DNA of 64,000 nucleotides from Cliona cf. orientalis (taxonomy: Eukaryota > Porifera > Demospongiae > Clionaida > Clionaidae): positions 2,960,225 to 3,024,224 of the forward strand of contig OZ005690.1 of the NCBI GenBank assembly GCA_963930775.1, read 5' to 3'. A program made the translations under genes and the position numbers. A model generated the notes under the pieces. It was not told the DNA's origin, made no database searches, and saw nothing but the letters and a program-made list of their open reading frames with translations. This document shows, one piece after another, positions 21,286 through 31,151 of the stretch (the first letter of the stretch is position 1; each line of letters starts with the position of its first letter).

Positions 21286-22670
21286 TATTAACGCTCGGCG
21301 CATGCGCACGAGGGGTAATTACAGTAGTCTGTTTGTCTGTCTGTCTGTTACCGCTCTACTGCCTGCGTAGGACATTTATGCAACAAAATGAACGTACCAG
21401 CCAACTTTGCGCCAAACTTCAAAGGTTTTCAACTGAGGGATTTCGCTAAAAAGCTTTCTCTTACGACTATTCTTTGTCTTTAGCATAGCGAGGTCAGCCA
21501 TTTTTCAGTTCCCAGTATAGTAAACTATGGTTAAACCCCTCCGTATACTACTTGTGGTAATGCCTATAACCATACTATGGCTACAGGATACAGTTCATAG
21601 GCTATATGTAGCTAGTATTGAGCATCTATATCTAGATGTATCTCAGGAATGCAATCTGTAATTGCCACGTGGCAGTGCATGTCTAATAAAAGCCCACCGT
21701 CATAGCTTTTCCTGAAGTGAGCCTGGGTTTGAGGCTAGATCATAGCTATGGTCTCATCTTAGAATTGAGTAAGTTGCATACATGTACTCACTATCCTGTC
21801 ATAGCCTTGTAGTGCATGAGGCCAAGCTTGCGTGCATATGGTTGTATCTTGATGACAGTAGCTAACTAGCTGTCTGCAGTCTAGCAACCTGGCCAGTATT
21901 AGCTACTGCTTTAATGAATAACAGCTCACACACATCAGCATAATTTAAAAAGTAATCGCAGCAAGAACACCCCAGAACATCATTTGCACAAAACTACTAT
22001 TCCATCTTGACTTGTGACTCACATTGCACAATCTCAGCATTATTAACTCATAAGTAGCTACGTAGCTACTGTTTTAATACGCTGAATTTGCGCCGAGCGT
22101 TTTGCACTTTAGTGCTTTCATTTTAGAAGAAGCAATCCGGTAGATCAGCTATTTACATCATGATAAACCTCTCTACGTACTCTCTCAAGGTAGCAATTCC
22201 AGATGTCTCGACGAGGCCTATTCAGCGCTGGGTGTTTCCTGTTGAAAGAACAAAGCTTGTTTGAGTTATGCACTGAAACAGATTTTTGCATGCAAATTTC
22301 CATAGAGCTAAAAATCTAAATCGTAAAGCGTGTGGTTAACCAATTTGCTTGATTCAAAGTTCAGAAGAAAGGCCATTCACTCAGCTAACTCTTGGTTTGT
22401 GTTTCCTGTTGATAGCTAAATCCATTACCAAGTTATGGCTGCTTTTATTGCCGGAGGTCGATCGTCTGGAAGGTAACGAAAAAATACCATTTTCCTGACC
22501 GCCTCTCCAGACACTGTCTTCAAGTTCTCCATAATTTGCAAGAGCCATTTCTACGGAGTCAACAGAGCAATTGACCTTTAACCCACATAGGCATAATGCA
22601 ATAATGGAGGGCGCCACGCTGGCGGGTGCGGTTAGTATCACCCACATACTTTTAAATTATGTAAGCAGGC
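21286..22670. other. Non-coding stretch upstream of pseudogene B
   Basis: No gene, RNA gene or clear repeat is recognised, apart from a short GTCT microsatellite at about 21330. Its last ~50 bp join the duplicated 5' flank of the DEATH/NB-ARC family (ATCACCCACATACTT). Confidence 0.4.
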
Positions 22671-22688
22671 CACACAAAAAGGGGTGTG
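22671..22688 (+). promoter_or_regulatory. Conserved 5' block of DEATH/NB-ARC pseudogene B
   Basis: CACACAAAAAGGGGTGTG with the CACAC/GTGTG dyad lies about 60 bp before the ATG at 22747. It is the same block as before genes A, C and D. Confidence 0.5.
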
Positions 22689-22746
22689 AATCAGAAGTCT
22701 AAGTGAGTAAGCTGCTGAAGAAAACGGTCTAATACAAGTAGAGAAG

Positions 22747-24970
22747 ATGGTTGAGTCAGAGATCTCACAAATCTTTGGAATAAGCAAGGAAACACTAAAG
22801 TGTGTTGTCAGCAACAAGCATAGAAACGATATTGCCAGCAGGACAGGTGATGCTTGGGAGAGTCTGGCTACTTTCATTGGAGTTTCCCCTGAAGATGTGC
22901 ATGACATAAAGGAGGAGTACAGGAAGCCTCTGGATAGGAGGTTAGCCATGATGAGAAGGTGGCATGAGCTATGGGGGAGTGAGGCTTCCTACCGCAGATT
23001 AGTAGAGGGTTTGAGGCAGATTGGAAGGAGGGATTTGATTGAATTATTCAAACAAGATACTCAGCTACGGCCATCAGAATCACATCTGATTCAAGATAAG
23101 GAATCAGTGGGACCCAGTGATACATGTGCAGTTGTTTATTCCGTGATAATTCTTATGCTTTTTTTAGCACTATAGTGATTTCATTTAAGAATAGTTATAA
23201 TACTCTACACATAATGAAAGTCCTATTTGTAATATTGACTGTTACAGTACTGATCAGCAATATCTTCTAAAAAATATTACCCATCATTCAAAAACATTAT
23301 TAACATTCAGCCACCGAATTGTGAAAAACTGCAGTTCTCCAGAAAGTGACTTACCTATAATCCACCCACTGTTTGTGGGTAGAGAGAATGATACACGTGA
23401 AGTCTTACTTAAAGTAGCCAGAGCTCACATTGTCAACATCAATGGAGCACCAGGGTTTGGAAAATCAACACTAGCAATTCATGTTGGTTATGAGGTAGTC
23501 AAAAATGGAACTTCAGTTCGATATATAAATGTCGAGGATAAAATGTTTTCTATAGTGAGTCATTGGCAGAGGTCAACTGGGAAAACTACGCCCAAATTTA
23601 TGAGCAAAAACGTTGTCCATCCTGAACAAATGACATCCCTGATGAAGCCTATAGTAGATCATTGATATCAAATTATCAAATTACGAATAGCTAACATGAA
23701 GACCTTCTGGAAGAGCTACAGAGATGGAGTAAGGAAATGAAGTGTACCAGTGTTCTTATTCTGGACAATTGTGATGACATTCTAATAAGTGAATATCGTC
23801 AAGAGTTTCTTAGCTTTATTGATGCACTAGTAATGAGGTCCGAGTTTAAACTATACATTATAATGGTTTCACAAGAGAGATTATTGTATTTAGATGATTT
23901 TGATTGCTGGACAATTAAAGAACTTAATCAATCAGCATCTATTGAAATGCTTGATAAGATAGCTCCAGCTATTGATAATGAAACACTACAGACAGCTGCT
24001 GAATTAGTTGAAGGATGCCCCTTAGCATTAAAAGTTATTGGATAATTGCTTCATATACATGGAGCCAACGTGATGCAAAATTGAAGAAAGAATTGATCAC
24101 CCTTCTAGATGAAGCTAGCATTCCAAAACAGCGTTTTCGTATGATCATGGATATTGCATTCAAAAGATTGGGTATTCTAAAAGATTGTGGATATGCACTC
24201 AGTTTATTCCCAGGCTCATTAAATTTGATGAACAGGCTGCTACTGCTATCATCCGAAAGGAGTGTTTGGAATTATATTTCAAACATTCTTTACTACACAA
24301 ATACTCATTTGCATATAACTATCGCTACAAATTGCATAGGCTCATTAAAGAATATTTACAAGAAAAAATTTCAATCCGTGAGAATATAACATTCATAATT
24401 AAATTCAGAGATTACTTTGAATCACTGTAACGGTTATTGAAATATGCAATGAGCCAAGAAAATGAAAATTTAAAATCAGAAATTGAAAAGTACTCATCAT
24501 CTTTAGAATTACACAATCTTCATTATTATAAAGAATTGCTTTTAACTAACATATCTTTATCATCCAAGGAACTTGCTATCTTGGGACTGTTAAGTGAATT
24601 AGATATACACCTGATACAATTTGAACAACTTCACAGATACTACGAACTTTATATTCTAAATGTACTAGAAGTATGCCCACCTCTTAATAACTTGAAGCTA
24701 TGTGGGAAAATGTACTCAACTGTTGTAAGGCACTTGTATCGGAAATGTAGATGTGAAACAATACTGGCATATCTTCAGAGTTTCATCACCTCGCCATGCA
24801 CGAAATATTTCCAATGCAAAGTAGCAACCCATTTACATGACCTAGACTCCTTTGGAGTAATGCACCTATTACAAGATGAATCGTATTACATAGATATCAT
24901 ACTTGGTTCACATTGCACGCGCAACAAAGGATACCGTATTAATAAAAACAAGAGACACCATAATATACCT
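22747..24970 (+). pseudogene. DEATH/NB-ARC NLR-like pseudogene B
   Basis: The DEATH domain frame is intact (22747-23175, WESLATFIGV, LRQIGRRDLIEL) but runs into TAG right after the first membrane segment. The NTPase resumes at 23321 (P-loop GAPGFGKS) and stops at 23665. 23737-24045 restores the Walker B and GCPLA region and ends at TAA in place of a conserved Gln (IGQLL becomes IG-stop). A frameshift follows, then an extra ~5 bp at about 24220 and a TAA at 24428. 24437-24970 keeps the helical region. The C-terminal membrane segments are missing: similarity ends near 24970. With at least six lesions it is a pseudogene. Confidence 0.9.
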
Positions 24971-25226
24971 ATCATCAACAGTAGGCACATGTCTGGTCTC
25001 TCATTTAAACGGATCTCAAAGGTTGAACGGTTCATTTCCGGCGCTCGCTCGATCTCCAACTTTGTTTACAAACTTTGTACTTCATCAGTACTTCCCACCT
25101 CAGAGTTGGAAAGGTGTAGCCTACAAAAAAAACACTGCCAGTAATGCTGGTAAAGGGTGGTAGGCCAATAAAAGCTCACGGTCGATAATCGATAACAGAA
25201 AACGTATGGGTGGGCGGTGATAGGTA

Positions 25227-25582
25227 CCGTATTTCCTCGAATAAACGCCGGGCCTCAAATAAACACCGGGTCATTACGGAGTGGGCGTGGCGCGAAGCAA
25301 ACAGGGCCACGTGTACGCTTGTGGGTGTGGCGATATGCTAGTCTAGTCTCGGTATCTGGCTACATGTACGATGGCGCAGCAAAGAAGCAAAGAAAAAGGT
25401 ACTCGTACGACCTAAGCTTTAAGCTTAAAGCGATCGAGTCGGCCGAAAAGACATCTAAAGAAGCAGCTGCTCGTCATTAATATTAAATGCCAGCCCCGAT
25501 TTAACGTCGGCCCCGTTTTAACGCCGGGTCAAAGAACTTTGTTAATAAATAAACGCCCGGGCGTTTAATCAAGGAAATACGG
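25227..25582 (+). mobile_element. pogo-like deletion-derivative transposon (356 bp)
   Basis: The ends CCGTATTTCCTCGAATAAAC / GTTTAATCAAGGAAATACGG are inverted and TA is duplicated at 25225-25226 and 25583-25584. Inside, 25364-25480 encodes MYDGAAKKQRKRYSYDLSF, then KLKAIESAEKTSKEAAARH and a stop. That is the N-terminal helix-turn-helix region of a pogo/Tigger-like or related transposase. The rest of the transposase is deleted. It points to the source of the other TACCGTA-flanked elements in the window. Confidence 0.7.
25364..25480 (+). pseudogene. Transposase N-terminal HTH fragment
   Basis: A 38-residue frame with a basic start (KKQRKRYSY) and a helix-turn-helix-like run (FKLKAIESAEKTSKEAAARH) ends at TAA. 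The catalytic DDE core is absent. It sits inside the TA-flanked element and is read as a remnant of its transposase. Confidence 0.6.
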
Positions 25583-25810
25583 TACATGGTGTCGATAGTT
25601 GGTTCTTACCCGTGAGCAGTCTCGGACTTGTAGCTCGAAGACAGATTGTCCTAGCGACTCCAAACAAAGACCAGTCGCTTCAGGAGACTTTAATCTGTGA
25701 GTTGATGCTTGATTGGTATCCTAGAACCGTTCCTAGCGCGAGTTACAAAACGAGGGGCAAAGTATGGCCGATAGTTGGCATTCTACGCTAGCTATTAATA
25801 GTATAGAGCT

Positions 25811-27055
25811 TTTTTTTTTTTTTTTTTTTCAAGGAGACCTGAACACTAAGCAGAAAAAAAAAATTGTCCAAAACCACCACATAGTTGAGCTGGATGCTTA
25901 GTAGAGCCATACAATGCAAGCAGGCACCCTATACTCCAATTTTGACCAAATTAGGTAAGGGTCGTCACGTTTGTGTGCGCGCGCCTAACGGGGATTCCCC
26001 GTTTTTCACGTAGCGCGTGGGCGGAAAACATTGCAAACGCATGGCTTCCCTATACAAACATATGGGAAAACTTTAAAGGGCCGTAACTTCAATTCAAAGG
26101 CGTGAATCAAAATTCTTTCAGGTCAAATCCCTAGTTTCGACCCATTCTGCGTGCCCATGTAAAAATTATGTCCCCAAGTACTCCCAAACCCCCCATGAAT
26201 TAGATTATTTATTTAATTATTTAAATCTTTTTTTTCAAGGCGACCTGAACACTAAGCAGAAAAAAAAAAATTGTCTAAAACCACCACATAGTTGAGCTGG
26301 ATGCTTAGTAGAGCCATACAATGCAAGCAGGCACCCTATACTCCAATTTTGACCGAAGTTGGTAATGGTCGTCACGTTTGTGTGCGCGCGCCTAACGGGG
26401 ATTCCCCGTTTTTCACGTAGCGCGTGGGCGGAAAACATTGCAAACGCATGGCTTCCCTATACAAACATATGGGAAAACTTTAAAGGGCCGTAACTTTAAT
26501 TCTAAGGTGTGAATCAAAATTCTTTCAGGTCAAATCTCTAGTTTTGACGCATTCTGCGTGCCCATGTAAAAATTATCCCGCCAAGTGCTCTCAAACCCCC
26601 CATGAATTACATTATTTAAATTCTTTTTTTTTTCTACTTAGTGTTTAATTTTCTACTTAGTGTTTAACAAGGCGACCAGAACACTAAGCAGAAAAAAAAT
26701 TGTCCAAAAACCACAATATAATCGAGCTGGGTGCATAGTGGAACCATACAATGCAAGCAGGCAGCCTAAATTTCAATTTTGTCAAAAAGTTGGTAAAGGT
26801 CGTCACGTTTATGTGCGCGCGTGGGCGGAAACATTGCAAACGCATGGCTTCCCTGTACAAATATATGGGAAACTTCAAAGGGCCGTAACTTCATTTCTAA
26901 GGCGTGAATCAAAATTCTTTCAGGTCAAATTTCTAGTTTCGACCCATTCTGCGTGCCCATGTAGAAATTATGTCCCCAAGTACTCCCAAACCCTCCATGA
27001 ATTAGATTATTTAATTATTTAAATAGTTTCTTTTTTTCTACTCAGTGTATAATTT
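25811..27055. repeat. Tandem triplet of ~400-bp repeat units (units 1-3)
   Basis: Three head-to-tail units, at about 25811, 26228 and 26641. Each has a poly-T start, ACACTAAGCAGAAAAAAA, GAGCTGGATGCTTAGTAGAG, CAATGCAAGCAGGCA, a GCGCGCG patch, GCATGGCTTCCCTATACAAA and TTCTGCGTGCCCATGTA. The edges TTTTTCTACTTAGTGT and ACACTAAGCAGAAAAA are inverted, so the unit is probably a MITE that inserted in, or expanded as, a tandem array. Open frames across it are not treated as genes. Confidence 0.75.
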
Positions 27056-27757
27056 TCAAGCAGACCACACACCAAGCACAGTGTACACTACAACTGCAAT
27101 TTTATCTGAAAAGCGGAAGAGGATGCATAATAGTGGTTTACAGCACACCTGGCATCGTGAATATCATTATCTAGTGGGGTCATGACCGTGTGGTTGACCA
27201 ATACTCCGTGTTTGCGCCCACAAAGTCAGTAATCTATGCAACACTAGGACCGTGCTACTGATCAGCAACTAGCTAGGCTTCATTTTTTGAGATTTTAGGG
27301 CCTTGGTTCTCCATACTTATGGTAGGTACTGGTTCCATTCCAAGGCTTCTAAAGGAGCTATATGGAAGGATTGTAAATCTCGAGTTTGAGAGTCTGGGGA
27401 TGTCTGTTACTGAAATGTACCACTTTTGAAGTTGACCTCAGACACAAGCGATCGAGATAGTGGCTATACTGCGAAGGCCACCGAAGTTTTGTTACTAGAG
27501 CTGGAGTCTTTCGAGTTGGGTAGTAGCTAGCGCTATGGTAGAGCTTCTATTTGTCGTTTACTAGACAACATTCTGGACAAAAGTTACGCGCTGTTGAATT
27601 GTACGTATTATCTTCGATGTTGATGTCTCTGTAACTCAGAAGATACTCGAGCAAAATCATTCTCGATTGTTGTACAAATAGTTCAAGGGTTCTTCTATGC
27701 CAGGTTAAAGCCGGTAAGCCTAAGCTTTACTGTTACTAAAATGTACCACTTAAAACC
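27056..27757. other. Spacer between repeat triplets, no gene seen
   Basis: No coding feature is recognised. The sequence is not part of the ~400-bp repeat and has no obvious inverted ends in itself. Confidence 0.4.
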
Positions 27758-28104
27758 CAGTGGCGTGTCCAAGGGGGGGGGGCTCCGGGTGCTCGAGCAC
27801 CCCCCTCAGCTCTGGCACAACAGCCAGATCAGTAGCTCAGTGGCAACTGTTTATGCTGATAATCGACAATTATTGGTAGCCAGAACCAAGAATAAACTTA
27901 CTGGCCTCTAAAATTCGCTCTCTAAACAACTCTTTCTCGTCGCTACTTGGCCAAAACAGCCTTCTTTGTCAGCCAGCTTTCTTCAAGAACGCGTTAGCGA
28001 GGGGCGTGGTCAACGTTTTGTGGGCGTGGCTTAAATTTTTGCGCGCGCGTACAGCGCGCGATTGGCTTAGCACCTCCCTCCTTCAAATCCTGGACACGCC
28101 ACTG
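27758..28104. mobile_element. hAT-like MITE (347 bp)
   Basis: The ends CAGTGGCGTGTCCA and TGGACACGCCACTG are inverted and AAACC flanks both sides. CAGTGGCG-type ends are common in hAT-derived MITEs. The target duplication is shorter than the 8 bp expected, so the class is tentative. Confidence 0.65.
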
Positions 28105-28385
28105 AAACCATACCCATATACAGTGAGAGGTGGTATGCCTCAGGCGCTGTTAGCTCGCTTGTTTGCCATCTGATGGCCTTGAAATGTATACCATCGTTTA
28201 ATACTACCTTCGAGCTACATTTTGAGCTCAAGAACAGCCTTCTTGGATGAACAGAAAAGTTGGTAGAGTTACATAAAAGTTGACACTAATTTAGTATGCA
28301 GGCGCGGTTTGCGCATATCATTATCTCCCATACATACTGTACAAACCATAAAATTCCTATAAACGTATGGACTTCTGGCAGTTGT

Positions 28386-29580
28386 AGCGTACACTGAGCA
28401 GAAAAAAAATGTCCAGAAACCACGACATAGTTGAGCTGGATGTTTAGTAGAGCCATACAATGCAAGCAGGCAGCCTATACTCCAATTTTGGCCAAATTTG
28501 GTAAAGGTCGTCATGTCTATGTGCGCGTACGCGTGGGCGGAAACATCGCAAATGCATGGCTTCCTATACAAACGTATGGGGAAACTTCAAAGGGCCATAA
28601 TTTTAATTGTAAGGTGTGAATCAAAATTTCCCGCCATCAAAATTCTAGTTTTGACCCATTCTGCGTGCCCATGTAAAAATTATTCCCCCAAGTGCTCCCA
28701 ACCCCCCCATGAATTAGATTATTTAATTATTTAATTATTTAAGTTTGCTTTTTTTTTCTACTTGTTGTGTAATGTAATTAATCAAGGGGACCACACACTA
28801 AGCAAAAAAATGGTCCGAAAACCACCACACAGTCGAGCTGGATCCATAGTAGAGCCATACAATGCAAGCAGGCACCCAAACAGCAATATGCACAATGTTC
28901 GGTAAAGGGTCGTCAACGTACCCCGCGCGCCCGTAAAATTTATCCCGTTCGCCCGTAAAAATTTTTTTGGAAAACATTGCAAGTGAATGGCTTCCTATAC
29001 AAACTTCAGAGCCATAACTTTAATTCTAGGGCGTGAATCAAAAAAGTCTCTCGATCAAAGTTCGTAATTTGAGCCATTCTGCGTGCCCATATGAAACTTA
29101 CGGTCCCAACCGCTCCCCAGAGTCCCAGTAATTAAAATCTTTTTTTTTTTTCTACTTAGTGTGTAATTTTTTTTTTCAAGGGGACCACACACTAAGCAGA
29201 AAAAAAATGGTCCGAAAACCACCACACAGTCAAGCTGGATGCATGGTAGAGCCATACAATGCAAGCAGGCACCCAAACAGTAATATACACAATGTTTGGT
29301 AAAGGGTCGTCAACGTACCCCGCGCGCCCGTAGAATTTATTCTGCGTGCCCGTAAAATTTTTGGCAAACATTGCAAGTGAATGGCTTCCTATACAAACTT
29401 CAAAGAGCCATAACTTTAATTCTAGGGCGTGAATCAAAAAAGTCTCTCGATCAAAGTTCGTAATTTGAGCCATTCTGCGTGCCCATATAAAATTTACGGT
29501 CCCAACTGCTCCCCAGAGTCCCAATAATCAAAATCTTTTTTTTTTTTTCTACTTAGTGTGTAATTAGTGTGTAATTTTCT
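28386..29580. repeat. Tandem triplet of ~400-bp repeat units (units 4-6)
   Basis: Three more units, at about 28386, 28776 and 29168, belong to the same family as 25811-27055. Units 5 and 6 are closest to each other (GGTCCGAAAACCACCACACAG, AAAAAAGTCTCTCGATCAAA), which suggests local duplication after insertion. Confidence 0.7.
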
Positions 29581-29648
29581 CTATAATAATTCAGCATCAG
29601 CTAGGACACATACAATAGCTAATAGCTAATACAAGGTAGTGCCCAAAT

Positions 29649-30431
29649 CTAAGTTTTAGAAGTTCTGGACCTAGTCCTGAGAGCAATGGGTGTCCATACA
29701 GGCCCTTTTCGATAGATATTAAGGCCAGGTACACCGTCTTTCTTATGGAATTCTACAAGTCTGGAACACGACACATCCACCTCACTTCCACTGCTATCAG
29801 AGTCAGAATCTCCTTCAGATACTTTTAGCTTGGTCCTTTTTCTCCTGACAACGGGTGTCCACTGCTCATTTCCTTCTAGTGTTTTGTAGCTAACTCCAGG
29901 AGTGTAGTCGCGGCTCTCATATTTTACATCCTCACAATCAGACAGATTGGGAACTGTACATGCAGAATCTTCAGAGATAGATATTGGGTCAGCTTCGGAT
30001 ACAAGCAGTGAGTGATCGTTTAAGTTTAGCTCAGGTTCAGGAGGTGGTGGATGGTGTGCAACAATTGGAGAATGGTCTAACAAACTTGCAGGTTTTGCAG
30101 GAGAACCAATATCACCAGGCTTCAGATGAGATGTAGTAGACTTGCTGGTGGTAGACACTGAAGCTTTCTTCCTATTGACCTTAGATTTCTTTGATTTCTT
30201 CTTCTTCTTGGTAGGTTGATGGTTATCCAGGGCTGGTCAGAAAAAAGAGATGGAAAAACCACCAAGGGAGTGCCTGGCAGTCCACTGAGCTTCATGTAGT
30301 TGTAAACCTAGTTGTTGCATTTGCAAACACACCGAAAATGGGACACCAAGGTCCCCTAGGCTAACATACTGACTCTCAAGAACTGCCACTCTAATCCTGG
30401 TTGTTTCCACCCTGATTTTTGGGGCTTGCAT
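29649..30431 (-). pseudogene. Unrecognised ORF with one in-frame TGA, possible retroelement ORF1
   Basis: On the minus strand one frame of about 260 codons runs from an ATG at 30431 to TAA at 29649, broken only by a TGA at about 30237 after GGFSISFF. It then continues with PALDNHQPTKKKKKSKKSK, a strongly basic run, a Pro-rich and acidic middle (EGDSDSDSSGSEVD) and a C terminus GLNIYRKGPVWTPI. No domain is recognised with confidence. Size, basic run and position between repeats suggest a gag/ORF1-like remnant. The fragment ends abruptly at the duplicated block starting at about 30440. Confidence 0.4.
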
Positions 30432-30439
30432 GGTGTTAC

Positions 30440-30970
30440 GCTTTATTATGTTAACATTTTCAGTTGATCTTAAAAATGTAAGACCATACTAAATTTGACC
30501 AGACATTAATTTTTGATGCAAAATTAATGGTCAGACATCATAACCAGCAAGCAGTTTTGAAATTAAATTTTAATATTATGCAAAAACCAGCATCTTCGTG
30601 CACGTTTGTACAGCTGCAGCCATCGTGTTAGGCCCACTCTCAACAAGCCTCCAAATCACTACTTATACTTACGTATACCGACAACGTTAACAAATTCAGT
30701 GGGTGCTATCAAATTAACCTATAGTAAACGGGATGGGAGCTGTTCGAATGACTATCAAGAAAATGCATGGAGACGTGAACAGAATTTCGTTTTCATTGCG
30801 GATGATAAGACATGCTGTATTGCCAATTCAGCACCTGCTGGAGCAGCACTGTATGGCATTAGAAGCACAATAAGAAGCTGCGGTCCATTTTACTTTTCAA
30901 AGAATTTTGCTATTTTGAACTCAAATGTCTACCTGCTCAACTCTGACAGAGTTAAGTTTTCACAGGTTCG
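30440..30970 (+). pseudogene. Beta-helix receptor fragment, duplicate of 12330-12850
   Basis: Non-coding and coding sequence match 12330-12850. The frame 30606-30983 includes DGSCSNDYQENAWRR, FIADDKTCCIANSAPAGAAL and RSCGPFYFSKNFAILNSNVY. It is cut off after LLNSDRVK, directly before the 5' flank of gene C, so only one internal exon-sized fragment remains. Confidence 0.65.
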
Positions 30971-31083
30971 ACGTGTATTATAGTAGAATACCTACATTTA
31001 ATACTCTTGTGCATATGAATAATTATACCACCGCAATGAATCTTATTAAGAGTAGCATCCATACACACATGATAGCTATAGGC

Positions 31084-31101
31084 CACACAAAAAGTGGTGT
31101 G
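31084..31101 (+). promoter_or_regulatory. Conserved 5' block of DEATH/NB-ARC gene C
   Basis: CACACAAAAAGTGGTGTG lies about 50 bp before the ATG at 31152. A second shared stretch (CCGCAATGAATCTTATTAAG) lies about 55 bp further upstream, as in gene A. Confidence 0.5.
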
Positions 31102-31151
31102 AATCAGGAGTCTGAGTGTGCAAGCTGCTAAAGAAACCTCTTTCTGAGAAG

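Noticed and set aside
21024-21449. 141-codon plus-strand frame
   Set aside because: Most of it is inside the TACCGTA MITE at 20917-21285; composition is low-complexity and no family is recognised.
26660-27022. Open frames across the ~400-bp repeats on both strands
   Set aside because: Frames differ from unit to unit and are open on both strands; edges are MITE-like and no protein family is recognised.
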